Origin: Paracoccus lutimaris
GTDB lineage: Bacteria > Pseudomonadota > Alphaproteobacteria > Rhodobacterales > Rhodobacteraceae
Direction: 5' to 3'
Length of the DNA stretch: 64,000 bases
Assembly (NCBI RefSeq): GCF_003337565.1
Contig: NZ_QPJL01000007.1
Location: 62,001 to 126,000 of the forward strand
The position numbers and the translations under genes are program-made. Positions 1 to 8,176 of this stretch are shown here, one piece after another. Numbering within the stretch: the first letter of the stretch is position 1; every line of letters begins with the position of its first letter. Under the pieces are notes generated by a model. The model was not told where the DNA came from and searched no databases. It saw nothing but the letters and a program-made list of their open reading frames with translations.

Positions 1-110
1 GTTGAGGTGCCGAGGTCGAGCGCGAGGATGCAGCGGTTGCGGGGGGCGTCGAGCGGCAGCGGTTCAAACCTTGCGCCGTCGCAATTGGGGATCAGAGTCG
101 GCTGAGCCAT
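1..110 (-). CDS. N-terminal fragment of a RuvC-like / RNase H-fold protein (cut by window edge)
   Basis: Only the first 36 codons are inside the window. The ATG at 110 is preceded by AAAGGAGA at good spacing. The peptide runs MAQPTLIPNC and later contains LALDLGTS, the beta-strand plus Asp-Leu-Gly turn typical of RNase H-fold proteins such as phage RuvC-like Holliday junction resolvases; the same turn is also seen in sugar kinases and Hsp70-like ATPases. Its place beyond the primase-helicase, on the same strand as a phage replication module, favours a resolvase, but that is inference from context. It is separated from the primase-helicase stop by 340 bases of repeat-rich DNA, so it may have its own promoter or be read through. 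Confidence 0.5.
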   Translation of the reverse strand, partial: MAQPTLIPNCDGARFEPLPLDAPRNRCILALDLGTS

Positions 111-450
111 GATGGGTCTCCTTTGCCGGTGGCCTGTGGTGGTGGAAGACGACGGCGGTCTGGTGCTTGGCGGTACGGGGCCGCCGTCGTCGGATCGGAA
201 AGCACAAGGGAGCGTCACGGCGGCGCGCGGGGCTGGCCCGGACGTATGGGAGGAGTGGCCAACCCTGTGGGGTGGCCCTCCCATACGTAGTATGGGGGTT
301 TGACACCTAACTGTTCCGGGGAGGACAAGTGACTGAAATCATTGCGGAATAAGACTTCATCAAGTCTTCGGGCATGAGTTTGGGACCTAACTCTTATTTG
401 CCCGTAACCCGTTGATTTCGTTGAGTGCACAGTTGGCGCTGTCATATGAG
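111..450. other. Non-coding stretch rich in inverted repeats
   Basis: This 340-base gap lies between the primase-helicase stop and the start of the RuvC-like fragment. I see no convincing gene; the short open frames here have no ribosome site or recognisable protein. It holds two clusters of inverted repeats, listed separately, and two direct copies of ACCTAACT. Confidence 0.6.
243..296. repeat. Overlapping inverted repeats built on CGTATGGG
   Basis: CGTATGGGAGG at 243-253 is mirrored by CCTCCCATACG ending at 287, with the stem extended by GGCCA/TGGCC across a three-base bulge. The right arm is reused in a second perfect palindrome, CCCATAC-GTA-GTATGGG at 280-296. Three copies of the same core in alternating orientation look more like an operator array or a structured RNA than a simple terminator, and there is no T-run. 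It sits about 135 bases upstream of the RuvC-like start at 110. Confidence 0.6.
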
Positions 451-477
451 TCAGGCCTCACTCATATGAGTTAGGTC
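384..477. repeat. Nested inverted repeats around the primase-helicase stop codon
   Basis: GACCTAACTC at 384-393 is the reverse complement of GAGTTAGGTC at 468-477. Inside it, CATATGAG at 443-450 pairs with CTCATATG at 461-468 around a near-palindromic TCAGGCCTCA. The inner hairpin includes the stop codon of the primase-helicase (451-453), so the last codons of that gene are part of the stem. No T-tract follows, so this is not a standard terminator. Confidence 0.55.
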
Positions 478-2772
478 GTCCTCCAGCCCCTCCGGGTAGA
501 CCCAGACGGCGGGGTTTTCGACCTGCAGGCAGAGCCCCGACTGGGGACATTTGAAGTGGCTGGGCAGGACCGGACGGACCTCGGTGGTGACCTCGCCGGT
601 GGCCGGATCAATCTCCTCGACGGGCGCGCCGAACTGCATTCCCTCGACGCATAGGTAGCCGAACCGGGACCGGGTGACGGGGAAGCCGAACCCCGAGGGG
701 TCGCGCAGGAACTTCACGAAGCCCTTGGTCGCCAGCACGCTGAGGCGCTCACGGATCGTGTGCTTGCTGCCCAGACCGCCCCGGTTCTCGAAGGTCTCGG
801 CGAACTGCATCGCGGTGTAGAGGCGCTCGCTGGCCGCCTCATCCAGCAACATGCCGAGGATGACATCGTGCTTGCGCAGCCGCTCGGCATCGAGCTTGGC
901 GCCGACCTCCTTGCGCACCAGGCGCTCGTTCATCGGGTTCAGCTCGACCCACTCGCCCTTCACCTTGTCGATCAGCTTTCCCGGTAGCGCGGGTCCGTTC
1001 CGCAGCTCGATCTCCAGCCTGCGGACGCTGCTGTCCTCGTCGGGCCGGTGCATGAGCAGCCCCGAGGTGTAGAAGCCGCGCAGCGCGCTGGCGCCGGAGA
1101 GGGCGAGGAAGGGATCGTCCTTGACCTGATGCTTGCTGGCCTTGCGGGTGTGGTGGGCGAGGATGACGCCCGCGTCCGGATTGACCGCCTCGCGCAGAAG
1201 CTCCACCCGGTCCTTCAGGAAGAACATCATGGCGGTGTTGTCGTTCTCGCCACCGCCCTCGGGACCGCCATCGAAGAGGTTGCGGATCGGGTCGATGACG
1301 ATGATGTCGGGCGGCGCGTCGGGGAATGCAGCCTGGATCGCCTCGGCAACGCGGGCGACGCCCTCCGCGTCGAGCAGCAGCTTCAACTTCGGTGTGGCGA
1401 TGAAGGTGTCGCGCGCGGCGGCGATCACGGTGGCGGGCAGCGCGATCTGCTGCATGCGCTCGCGCAGGTAGTGATACTGGATCTCGGCCTGCAGGTAGAA
1501 CACGCGCAGCGGCCGGGGCGGCGTCAAGCCGAGGAACGGCACGCCAGCGGCCATGTGCACGAGCCAGGAGATCAGGAAGTCGCTCTTGCCGACCTTGGGC
1601 GCGCCGCCCAGCACCAGGAGCCCGCCCGGCGTCAGCACGCGGGGGCCAATGATGTCCTCGGGCATAGGACTGGTGTCGTCGAGCAGCGCGCCGAGGCTGA
1701 AGGTCGGCAGCGGGCTGGCCGGGGCACCGGCATGGGCTGCGCGCAGGAGCGGCGGGCCGTTGCGCTTCACATGCAGCGCCCAGAGCCGTTCGGACTCGGC
1801 CTGAAGCCGATCGAGCGGCCAGGACGGGCGCAGCATGGCGGCGTTGTAGCCGCAGATCGCCTCCCAGCCCGCGAAGGGGTCGAGGCGGCCCCCGTGCACG
1901 AGGCGTACGTAATGGCCGATGGCGGCGCTGGCCCCCTGGAACCGGGACCACTCGTCGACCGCGCCTTCGCGCACCGGCGTGGTGAGCACCGCGTCGATGC
2001 CGGGTTTCGCGGTCGGCGCGGTTGCGTCGCTGGCGAAGCCCACGCCCGGCAGCGGCGGCATCTCGGCGACCTTTTCGGAGAAATCCGCAAGGTCCACCTC
2101 GACGTAGTGATGTTCGCGGATCTGCACGAGACGTTGATGGCCGTGCTTGTGATAGACCGTGCCGGGCACCCGGATCGGCTGGTGCGCCGAGCGGAAATGC
2201 GTGTCGCCGCCGACCTTCACGGCGATCTCGCCGCGCAGGCGGCAGAGAGTGACCAGGTCGTCGCCCTCGGCGGGCTCGGTCAGTTTCCACCAGACGTGCA
2301 GCTTGGCCGCACCCTCGGCCGTACGCCCGCCGCTTTCGATGATCAGTGTGGGCGCGCCGAGGTGGCGGGTGACATGGTCCAGCTTGGCGGGGATGTCGCC
2401 CGCGTCGAGATCGACGACGATGGCCTGCATCTGCAGCACGTCGGCGGCGCGGGCCTGGCCCTGCTCGGCGACCGTGCCGGGAATGACATAGACGGCGGCA
2501 CCTTCGCGGTTCGCCCATCCGGCGAAGGTTGCGAGTTTCTCGGGCGCGGTGTCGTCGGCGGGGATCCAGATATTGTGCGGCTTGCCGTCCCGGCCCTGAC
2601 CCTTGTCGACGAAGCCGCGCAGCGGGATCAGCCCCTCGCACCAGCTGAACACGGTGTCGAGGAAGACGGCGATCTGCTCGGGGTCGGGGTCGCAGCCGAA
2701 CGGGTTCTCGGACGGCGGCCCGTCGTTGAAGTCCATCCATGGGTTGAAGTGCAGGATGCCGTCCTCGCTCAT
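451..2772 (-). CDS. Primase-helicase (RepB-like primase region plus RepA/RecA-fold ATPase)
   Basis: A 773-residue replication protein. Residues about 85-230 resemble RepB-like/archaeo-eukaryotic primase domains, with acidic pair VDLDAG near 120 and a KLHVWW strand near 158. Residues about 375-600 are a RecA-fold ATPase with Walker A GAPKVGKS at 390-397 and a downstream IIVIDP Walker B strand. The C-terminal part (from about 640) may be winged-helix. The combination is known from phage, plasmid and ICE replication modules, where it primes and unwinds at the element's origin. The ATG at 2772 is chosen because it overlaps the nuclease stop as ATGA; an upstream start at 2817 would run 15 codons into the nuclease gene. 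Function is inferred from motifs. Confidence 0.8.
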   Translation of the reverse strand: MSEDGILHFNPWMDFNDGPPSENPFGCDPDPEQIAVFLDTVFSWCEGLIPLRGFVDKGQGRDGKPHNIWIPADDTAPEKLATFAGWANREGAAVYVIPGTVAEQGQARAADVLQMQAIVVDLDAGDIPAKLDHVTRHLGAPTLIIESGGRTAEGAAKLHVWWKLTEPAEGDDLVTLCRLRGEIAVKVGGDTHFRSAHQPIRVPGTVYHKHGHQRLVQIREHHYVEVDLADFSEKVAEMPPLPGVGFASDATAPTAKPGIDAVLTTPVREGAVDEWSRFQGASAAIGHYVRLVHGGRLDPFAGWEAICGYNAAMLRPSWPLDRLQAESERLWALHVKRNGPPLLRAAHAGAPASPLPTFSLGALLDDTSPMPEDIIGPRVLTPGGLLVLGGAPKVGKSDFLISWLVHMAAGVPFLGLTPPRPLRVFYLQAEIQYHYLRERMQQIALPATVIAAARDTFIATPKLKLLLDAEGVARVAEAIQAAFPDAPPDIIVIDPIRNLFDGGPEGGGENDNTAMMFFLKDRVELLREAVNPDAGVILAHHTRKASKHQVKDDPFLALSGASALRGFYTSGLLMHRPDEDSSVRRLEIELRNGPALPGKLIDKVKGEWVELNPMNERLVRKEVGAKLDAERLRKHDVILGMLLDEAASERLYTAMQFAETFENRGGLGSKHTIRERLSVLATKGFVKFLRDPSGFGFPVTRSRFGYLCVEGMQFGAPVEEIDPATGEVTTEVRPVLPSHFKCPQSGLCLQVENPAVWVYPEGLEDDLTHMSEA

Positions 2773-3536
2773 GAGGGCAGCCCCCAGCAGCGCGCGGACC
2801 ACGGGCAGAAGCGGCACTCGAAGAAGTCGGCGGTGGTGGCGACGCGCGGCAGAAGCTCGCCCGCATCGGTCGCCTGCAGGATCCGCACGCCCCTGTCGGA
2901 CATGCGCTGCGCGAGATCGGCGTCGAAGGGCACAAGCTCATGGTGAAGCTCGGCGGTGTCCTTGTTGATCGCGGTGAAGAGCGCGGGCGCGGCCGAGATG
3001 CCGGGGACCGTCCCTTCCATGTAGGCCTGATAGAGCGCGATCTGGGCGGCGTAGACCGGCTTCGACTTCGTGACGCCGTCCTTGACGCAGGCGCGCCAGT
3101 TCTTCGCGTTCATAGTCTTGCATTCCCAGAGCGCGGGAACGGCCAGACCGAAGCCCTCGGGCCCGGCGGCGATGATGCCGTCGACATGACCGCGGATGCG
3201 CCCGCCCGCGACCGAGAAGCCGAACTGGCCGCCATCGGGACGGTTGCCCTTCCGGGTGTAGAGGTCGAAACCCGCGCCGCGCAGCCAGGCGACCGCCAGA
3301 TCCTCGAGCGCATGGCCGATGGCGAAGATCCGCAGCGATTGGCCGCTGAAGTCCTGGCCCTCGTCCTTCGGCGCGGCCGTGAACTCGAACTGCAGTGCGC
3401 GCTCGCAGGCATGGCCGAGACGCGAGCCGCCGAGGTAGTCGCGGGGCGGCCGCGTGGCCTGATCGGCGGTGAGCGCCCGATCGACGGCGGCGTTGACCTT
3501 GTCGGCAAAGCTGGGGCGGCGGTTATAGTCCAGCAT
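2769..3536 (-). CDS. PD-(D/E)XK nuclease with four-cysteine (Cas4/AddB-type) cluster motif
   Basis: A 255-residue protein with the nuclease core H75, D119 and E138-x-K140 in the spacing of PD-(D/E)XK exonucleases, followed by a conserved QxxxY-like helix (QIALYQ, 166-171). One cysteine precedes the core (C44 in GHACERAL) and three follow it (C241, C244, C250, CxxC-x5-C). That arrangement binds a 4Fe-4S cluster in AddB and Cas4 families. It probably processes DNA ends in element recombination or replication. The start at 3536 has GGGAGG at ideal spacing; the longer frame to 3614 lacks a site. It overlaps the HNH gene by 14 bases and the primase-helicase by ATGA. Confidence 0.78.
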   Translation of the reverse strand: MLDYNRRPSFADKVNAAVDRALTADQATRPPRDYLGGSRLGHACERALQFEFTAAPKDEGQDFSGQSLRIFAIGHALEDLAVAWLRGAGFDLYTRKGNRPDGGQFGFSVAGGRIRGHVDGIIAAGPEGFGLAVPALWECKTMNAKNWRACVKDGVTKSKPVYAAQIALYQAYMEGTVPGISAAPALFTAINKDTAELHHELVPFDADLAQRMSDRGVRILQATDAGELLPRVATTADFFECRFCPWSARCWGLPS

Positions 3537-3924
3537 GCTGGCCTCCCTCGTAGCTGCGGTGGGCGAGCCCGTGGCAGGTCGAGCAGAGCCATTCGATCGA
3601 GAGCGGCGCGTCATAGTCGTTGTGATGCGCTTCGAGGTCGGTCACGCAACCACATCGCTGACACCAGACCGGCACGACGATCCGACAAGCCTTGACGGCA
3701 CGCCGGACGATGCTGTGGGCCCGATGTTTCTCGGCGTGGCGCAGGCGATAGCGACGCTGCGCCTCCCGATGCTTCTCGGGGTTCCTGAATTTCTGCGCGT
3801 AGGCGCGCTGGTATTCCCGGCGGCAGTCGCGGCACCAGGTCTGCCGAACATCGGGACTGAGTCGGCGGCGTCCGAACTCGCAGACGTCCTTCTCGACGCC
3901 GCATCTCGTGCAGAGCTTGGTCAA
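3523..3924 (-). CDS. HNH-type zinc-finger protein
   Basis: A 133-residue basic protein. The N-terminus carries CTRC and CRDC pairs (residues 5-8 and about 31-34) forming a zinc knuckle, followed by an Arg/Lys-rich helical stretch. The C-terminus has CQRC, the EAHHNDY core and CSTCHGLAH, a treble-clef HNH fold with zinc-binding cysteines and the catalytic-type His pair. Such small HNH proteins are common in phage modules as nicking endonucleases. The start overlaps the stop of the DUF6511-like gene as ATGA and its own stop lies inside the next gene, so translation is probably coupled. Enzymatic activity is inferred. Confidence 0.72.
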   Translation of the reverse strand: MTKLCTRCGVEKDVCEFGRRRLSPDVRQTWCRDCRREYQRAYAQKFRNPEKHREAQRRYRLRHAEKHRAHSIVRRAVKACRIVVPVWCQRCGCVTDLEAHHNDYDAPLSIEWLCSTCHGLAHRSYEGGQHAGL

Positions 3925-4331
3925 AACGGCACCTCCGGCGTCTGCGCCCGGGCGATGTCGGACATGGATTCGCGGAAGCCCTCGACGGCTTCCTCGATCA
4001 GCGCGCGAACCTGCGCCTCGGTCAGATCGGAAAGCGGGGTGGCCCAGCCGATCTCGTCCATCAGCAATGCCACGCGCTTCATGGTGGCGGTGATCGCGGC
4101 GCGCTCCTCCTCGGTCAGGTCAACCATGGCGCAACGCTCCCTGGCCAAACGCGTCCAGAAGGACTGGCAGGGCATCGAGCAGAACCAGACCGAGGGCCGG
4201 GGCCGCTTCGAGCGGTGCGGATCGAACCAGCCAAAACCACGGGTGGGTTGCCGGCAGACAGCACAGAGCGTCCCACGCGGATGCCAGAGCCGCCGCCGGT
4301 CCTCGGCCGTGATGGGGATGAAGGTGGACAT
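3921..4331 (-). CDS. DUF6511-like zinc-binding phage protein
   Basis: A 136-residue protein with an N-terminal zinc-finger-like half (CAVC near residue 23 and CSMPC near 51) containing GFGWFDP, then a helical C-terminal half. I recall this arrangement from DUF6511 proteins of rhodobacteral prophages; the family has no assigned function. It starts three bases after the helicase stop and overlaps the HNH gene start by four bases, so it belongs to the same operon. The family name is from memory and was not searched. Confidence 0.6.
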   Translation of the reverse strand: MSTFIPITAEDRRRLWHPRGTLCAVCRQPTRGFGWFDPHRSKRPRPSVWFCSMPCQSFWTRLARERCAMVDLTEEERAAITATMKRVALLMDEIGWATPLSDLTEAQVRALIEEAVEGFRESMSDIARAQTPEVPF

Positions 4332-4334
4332 GGG

Positions 4335-6023
4335 TCATGCCGCCCTCCGTTCGGGGCTGGCCGCGCTGTCGATCAGCTGGCGAATGGCGCGCTTGTTGAA
4401 ACCGAAGGTCATCAGCGCCGAGGCGCGGTAGCGCGTCAGGCCGAAGTCGTGGCGGCACTCGGGCGGCAGGTACTGTAGCTGCTTTTCGGTCGGCGGCTGG
4501 CGCAGCCAGGAGCGGGTCTTGAAGGCGCTCTCGTCGGTCTCGTGGGTGTTCAGCCAGTCGTCGGCCTGCGCGAGGCAGACTGTGCGCTCGCCAACACCCA
4601 GCAGATGGGGGCGTTCGCCCTTCGCGCCGCCGATGGCGTACCAGACCCCGTCCAGCCAGAAGATGCCGCCCCAGGCTGCGAAGCCGGTGGCCATCAGCGC
4701 ATCGTCCGTGCCGTAGAGGTCGACCCACGCGAAGCTGGACCGCTTCAGCAGGTCGATCTCGGTCATCATGAAGCCCGAGAGCGGCGCGGCGGCCCCACCT
4801 TCGCCTGCATCCAGCTCCTCGCGCGGGAATGCCTCGCCGCAGAGCGGGCATTCAGTGGCGGCCAGCGGGATCTCCGCCTCGCAAGCTGGACAGGTCTTGG
4901 TCGGCGCCTCGCCGGTTTCGGTCTTGCCGTCGAGATCGACATCCTGTTCCAGCGTGCCGTGGATCAGGCTCGAGGTGCCGAAATCCAGCACGATGCAGTC
5001 GGTCTTGACGATTCCGGGATGTTCCTCGGGGTCGACGGTGCGCAGACCGCGCCCGACCATCTGGATCATGGTGGACTTGTAGGAACTGGGCCGCAGCAGC
5101 ACGACGCACGAGGTGGGCGGATGGTCCCAGCCCTCCGTCAGCACCGCCACGTTGACGATGACGCGGATGTCGCCCGCCGCGTAGTCGGCGAGGATCGCCT
5201 TGCGGGTCTCGGCCGCCAGATCGCCGTGGATCAGCGCGGCGGAAACGCCCGCCGCCCTGAAGGCGTCGGTGACGTGTTCGGCATGCGCGACGGTGGAGCA
5301 GAACACCACGGTCTGCCGGTCGCCCGCCTTCTCCTTCCAGTGGCGGATCACCTCGTCAGTGACGGGGGCGCGGTCCATGATGCCCGCCACCTCCGCCATG
5401 TCGAAATCCGACATGGTCTTGCGGACTGAGCGCAACTCGTCCTGCACGCCCACGTCGATGACGAAGGTGCGCGGCGGCACGAGGTGGCCGGAGGCGATCA
5501 ACTCGCCCAGCCGCACCTGGTCGGCGACATTGTCGAAGACCTCGCGCAGACCCTTCCTGTCGCCCCGGTTCGGCGTCGCCGTGACCCCGAAGATCCGGGC
5601 GTCGGGATTGGCCTCGCGCACCCGGTCGATGATGCGGCGATAGCTGTCGGCGACCGCATGGTGCGCCTCGTCGACAACCAGCAGATCGAGGCGCGGCATG
5701 TCGGCGAGGTTCGAGGCCCGCGCCAGCGTCGGCACCATGGCGAAGGCGACCTGGCCGCCCCAGGACTTCTCCGTGGCGTCGATCACCGAGGTGGCGACGC
5801 CGGGCACCACGCGCTGGAACTTGACGCGGTTCTGCGCAGTCAGCTCGTCGCGATGCGCCAGCACGCAGGCCTTGGCGCCGTCGCCGATCATCTCGCCGGT
5901 GACCGCCGAGAGCATGATGGTCTTGCCCGCGCCGGTGGGCGCCACGCCCAGCGTGTTGCCGCGGGAGGCGAGCGCAGCAACGCTGCGCTCGACGAAGGTT
6001 TTCTGGCGGGGGCGCAGGCGCAT
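4335..6023 (-). CDS. Superfamily II DEAD/DEAH-box helicase
   Basis: A 562-residue helicase. Motif I is APTGAGKT (residues 28-35), motif II VVDEAHH (116-122), motif III VTATP (about 148), and motif VI QMVGRGLR is present, so both RecA-like lobes are complete (about 1-360). It is followed by a zinc ribbon, CPAC and CPLC near 385-400, and a C-terminal region of about 150 residues. The layout matches phage ResIII-type helicases that remodel DNA at replication forks or recombination intermediates. It lies 14 bases downstream of the putative ssDNA-binding gene and is probably co-transcribed with it. Confidence 0.85.
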   Translation of the reverse strand: MRLRPRQKTFVERSVAALASRGNTLGVAPTGAGKTIMLSAVTGEMIGDGAKACVLAHRDELTAQNRVKFQRVVPGVATSVIDATEKSWGGQVAFAMVPTLARASNLADMPRLDLLVVDEAHHAVADSYRRIIDRVREANPDARIFGVTATPNRGDRKGLREVFDNVADQVRLGELIASGHLVPPRTFVIDVGVQDELRSVRKTMSDFDMAEVAGIMDRAPVTDEVIRHWKEKAGDRQTVVFCSTVAHAEHVTDAFRAAGVSAALIHGDLAAETRKAILADYAAGDIRVIVNVAVLTEGWDHPPTSCVVLLRPSSYKSTMIQMVGRGLRTVDPEEHPGIVKTDCIVLDFGTSSLIHGTLEQDVDLDGKTETGEAPTKTCPACEAEIPLAATECPLCGEAFPREELDAGEGGAAAPLSGFMMTEIDLLKRSSFAWVDLYGTDDALMATGFAAWGGIFWLDGVWYAIGGAKGERPHLLGVGERTVCLAQADDWLNTHETDESAFKTRSWLRQPPTEKQLQYLPPECRHDFGLTRYRASALMTFGFNKRAIRQLIDSAASPERRAA

Positions 6024-6037
6024 GGCCGGTCTCCCCC

Positions 6038-6661
6038 TTACTGCGCCCAGCTCGGCCGACCGGCGGCGCCGGGGGCGGACGCGGGCTGGCTGGGCTGGGT
6101 GGACGTGGTGGGCTGCTGCGGGGCGTGGCCCTGCGCCGGGGCAGCGGCGAACTGCGGCGCGACCGTGCCCATCAGCGCGGCGTAATCGCGATGATCGGGG
6201 GTGACCGAAGCGCGAATCTCGTTCTTGTCCTCGCCGTTGGTGTCGGTGCCGATGTCGATACGGGCGACGAACTCGACCCCGTCGAGATCGCCGAACCCGT
6301 TGATCCGGCGGCGGGCCTGCGCCTCGGGCGAGTTGTCCTTGTCGGACACGCCGCGCGCCGAGTTGAGGATGCCGCGGATCAGGCCGCGCCCCATGTTCGC
6401 CCAGTCCGGGCCCTTCGGGCTGTAGAGGCCGATCAGCGACCAGACCTTGCGCCGGGCATAGGGCCCCTCGAGCACCGTGTACTCGGCGTCGAGATAAACG
6501 GCGCCGGTGGCGGCGCGGCGCGCCCAGCCGCCGGTCCAGCCCTGCGAGGGGTCGTCGAAGCCGCCGGGGCGGAGCGTCAGGCGCACCTTGGCGAGCGTGC
6601 CCTTCGGGATGACGTTGGTGTTGGATTGGGCGGAGTTGAAGTCGTTCCAGGGTCCGGACAT
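6038..6661 (-). CDS. Phage replication-module protein, DUF669-like; candidate ssDNA-binding protein
   Basis: A 207-residue protein. Residues about 1-150 are predicted beta-rich with SLIGLYS and NMGRGLIRGIL segments. The tail from about 165 is rich in Ala, Pro, Gln and Thr and ends GRPSWAQ, resembling the flexible tail of ssDNA-binding proteins. In many phages a DUF669-type protein sits between an AAA_24 ATPase and a helicase exactly as here, and is thought to bind single-stranded DNA. The start has AAAGGAG at proper spacing and is preceded by a leader that is repeated 1.5 kb upstream. The function is inferred from context and composition. Confidence 0.6.
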   Translation of the reverse strand: MSGPWNDFNSAQSNTNVIPKGTLAKVRLTLRPGGFDDPSQGWTGGWARRAATGAVYLDAEYTVLEGPYARRKVWSLIGLYSPKGPDWANMGRGLIRGILNSARGVSDKDNSPEAQARRRINGFGDLDGVEFVARIDIGTDTNGEDKNEIRASVTPDHRDYAALMGTVAPQFAAAPAQGHAPQQPTTSTQPSQPASAPGAAGRPSWAQ

Positions 6662-6671
6662 TACGCGGCTC

Positions 6672-6743
6672 CTTTCAGTTGGAGGATGGGACGCGCAGCG
6701 GCGTCAGAGGGGAAAAGCCACCCCGGCGACCGGATCGGGACAC
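6672..6743 (-). repeat. Leader repeat, copy 1
   Basis: This 72-base leader precedes the DUF669-like gene. Its two ends match copy 2 at 8177-8248: CTTTC.GTTGGAGG near the gene and GGAAAAGCCACC plus GACCGGATCGGGACA further upstream (plus-strand reading), with a variable middle of similar length. Each copy fills most of the gap between two same-strand genes. It may be an internal promoter, operator or processing site. Confidence 0.6.
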
Positions 6744-6762
6744 CCGGCATGGCGAGAGGCGC

Positions 6763-7638
6763 TCAGCCATGGCCGGGCTCCTGCGCGGGGGCGGGATCGG
6801 CCGGGGTCACCGGCGGCCAGGTCAGGCGTTCGGAGGCAGGCGCCGCGGGGCGCTGGATCTTCTCCATCAGCCGGCCGAGATGCGGGACCTCGACCCTGTC
6901 GAGGCGGCCGGAGCGGTCCTTCGCCGGATAGCCCCAGGGGTTCAGCGTCTGGCAGACGAAGGCGCGCTGCGGCTGGCCGTTGGCATCGGCGATGTCGGCC
7001 ATGGTGATGACCTGATCCACGATCCCGGGCAGTTCGAGCCCGGTCTTCGAGCCGTCGATCTGCGGCTGGAAGACCTTGCGGTTGAAGTCGTCGAGCCGCT
7101 CGTCGAGGATGCCCACGAACCAGACATGCTTGCCGCGCGTGTGCTGCAGGTGGGTCAGCCAGCCGATCATCTCGCGGCCATGCAGCCCGTAGGCGCCGCG
7201 GATGTCGGGCTTGCCGGTCTTCTCGGAGAACGCCTCGGGCTGGCCACGGCACCACTGGAAGCAGAGCCGCCCGGCCACGGTGATCGAGTCGATGAAGACG
7301 GTCTCGTATTTCCCGATCACCGTGGGATCGCCGTAGCGGCCGCAGACCTCGTCGAAATGCGCCTGGCTGTATGGTTGGTCCTCGCGCAGCGCCGGGTTCG
7401 GCCCGCCGATGAACACCGCGAAATCGCGGCATTCCTTCCAGGTGCGGGGCCGGAGCGTGTCGATCTCCAGCCCCTCGACCGCCAGATCGCCAGCCTCGAG
7501 ATCGAGGAAGAGCGTGGTCGAGGCGTTCAGCGTCCAGAGCAGGCTGGTCTTGCCGATGCCGGACCGGCCGAAGATGACGCCCTTGATCCCCTTGCGCTGC
7601 GCGAGCCGTTCGTCGGCGCCGATGATGGGAAGGGCCAT
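6763..7638 (-). CDS. AAA_24-type RecA-fold ATPase (phage recombination/replication)
   Basis: A 291-residue ATPase with Walker A FGRSGIGKTS near residues 24-33 and a Walker B-like VFIDSI strand near 115. Proteins of this type (AAA_24, Sak4-like in some phages) assist single-strand annealing or replication together with an ssDNA-binding partner, which is the next gene downstream. The ATG at 7638 shares its A with the TGA of the previous gene and follows GGAGG, so it is preferred over the longer frame starting at 7692. Its final residues are Pro/Ala-rich. Role is inferred from fold and neighbours. Confidence 0.75.
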   Translation of the reverse strand: MALPIIGADERLAQRKGIKGVIFGRSGIGKTSLLWTLNASTTLFLDLEAGDLAVEGLEIDTLRPRTWKECRDFAVFIGGPNPALREDQPYSQAHFDEVCGRYGDPTVIGKYETVFIDSITVAGRLCFQWCRGQPEAFSEKTGKPDIRGAYGLHGREMIGWLTHLQHTRGKHVWFVGILDERLDDFNRKVFQPQIDGSKTGLELPGIVDQVITMADIADANGQPQRAFVCQTLNPWGYPAKDRSGRLDRVEVPHLGRLMEKIQRPAAPASERLTWPPVTPADPAPAQEPGHG

Positions 7639-7934
7639 CACCGGCCCTCCTTCTTCATCACCGCCGCGGCGGCGCGATCTGCGCCGATGCACCCGGCCTC
7701 GCGGGCAAGCTTGTAGAGGCGCTTCAGCGCGTCGGCCCGGCGGTAGGCGGCCGTGCTCTCACGCTCCGCCTCCACGATCGCGAAGGCGATCTCGTCCACG
7801 GTCGCCTCGACGACCGGCAACGGCTCGCGCGGCTCGTCTTCGGCGCGCTGCGGGAAGGCGATGGTTTCGGGGAGGTCATCGAGCGCGTAGCTCGCCTTGC
7901 GAAGACGTGTGATGTCGTCCGGCTGGTCCGGCAT
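7638..7934 (-). CDS. Small helical phage protein of unknown function
   Basis: A 98-residue acidic, helical protein beginning MPDQPDD and ending MKKEGR. The central part (TVDEIAFAIVEAERES) is a predicted long helix. I do not recognise a family. GGAGA precedes the ATG at 7934. An alternative ATG at 7973 overlaps the stop of the upstream gene as TGATG and would add 13 residues. Its stop overlaps the ATPase start, so it is translationally coupled within the operon. Confidence 0.6.
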   Translation of the reverse strand: MPDQPDDITRLRKASYALDDLPETIAFPQRAEDEPREPLPVVEATVDEIAFAIVEAERESTAAYRRADALKRLYKLAREAGCIGADRAAAAVMKKEGR

Positions 7935-7972
7935 GGCGGTTCTCCGTGGGATGATGTGATCGAGGAGGCGCA

Positions 7973-8167
7973 TCACGCGGCCTCGCGGACGTCGGGCGCG
8001 GGCTCGGCGACGTAGATCGCTAGGAGCGGCGTCCCGTCGGCATGGGCGCCGGCGTCCTCGATCTGATAGTTGCGGTTGGGCTCGCAGACCTCGGTCAGCT
8101 CCCAGCGGCGATAGAGCCCCGGAAGACGCCTGAAATCCTCGAGCGACAGATCGGCAGTGCGGTTCAT
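7973..8167 (-). CDS. Small phage protein of unknown function (64 residues)
   Basis: A 64-residue protein beginning MNRTADLSLE. It contains RRWELTEVCEPN and a hydrophobic strand LLAIYVAEP near the end. No family recognised. It is the first gene after the second leader repeat, and its stop overlaps a possible ATG of the next gene. The in-frame small size, coupling and neighbours support a real phage gene rather than noise. Confidence 0.55.
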   Translation of the reverse strand: MNRTADLSLEDFRRLPGLYRRWELTEVCEPNRNYQIEDAGAHADGTPLLAIYVAEPAPDVREAA

Positions 8168-8176
8168 GCGTGTCTG

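Noticed and set aside
839..2946. Very long open frames on both strands across the primase-helicase gene
   Set aside because: They are Arg/Ala/Pro-rich shadows in GC-rich DNA. Only the 451-2772 frame has domain motifs and a coupled start.
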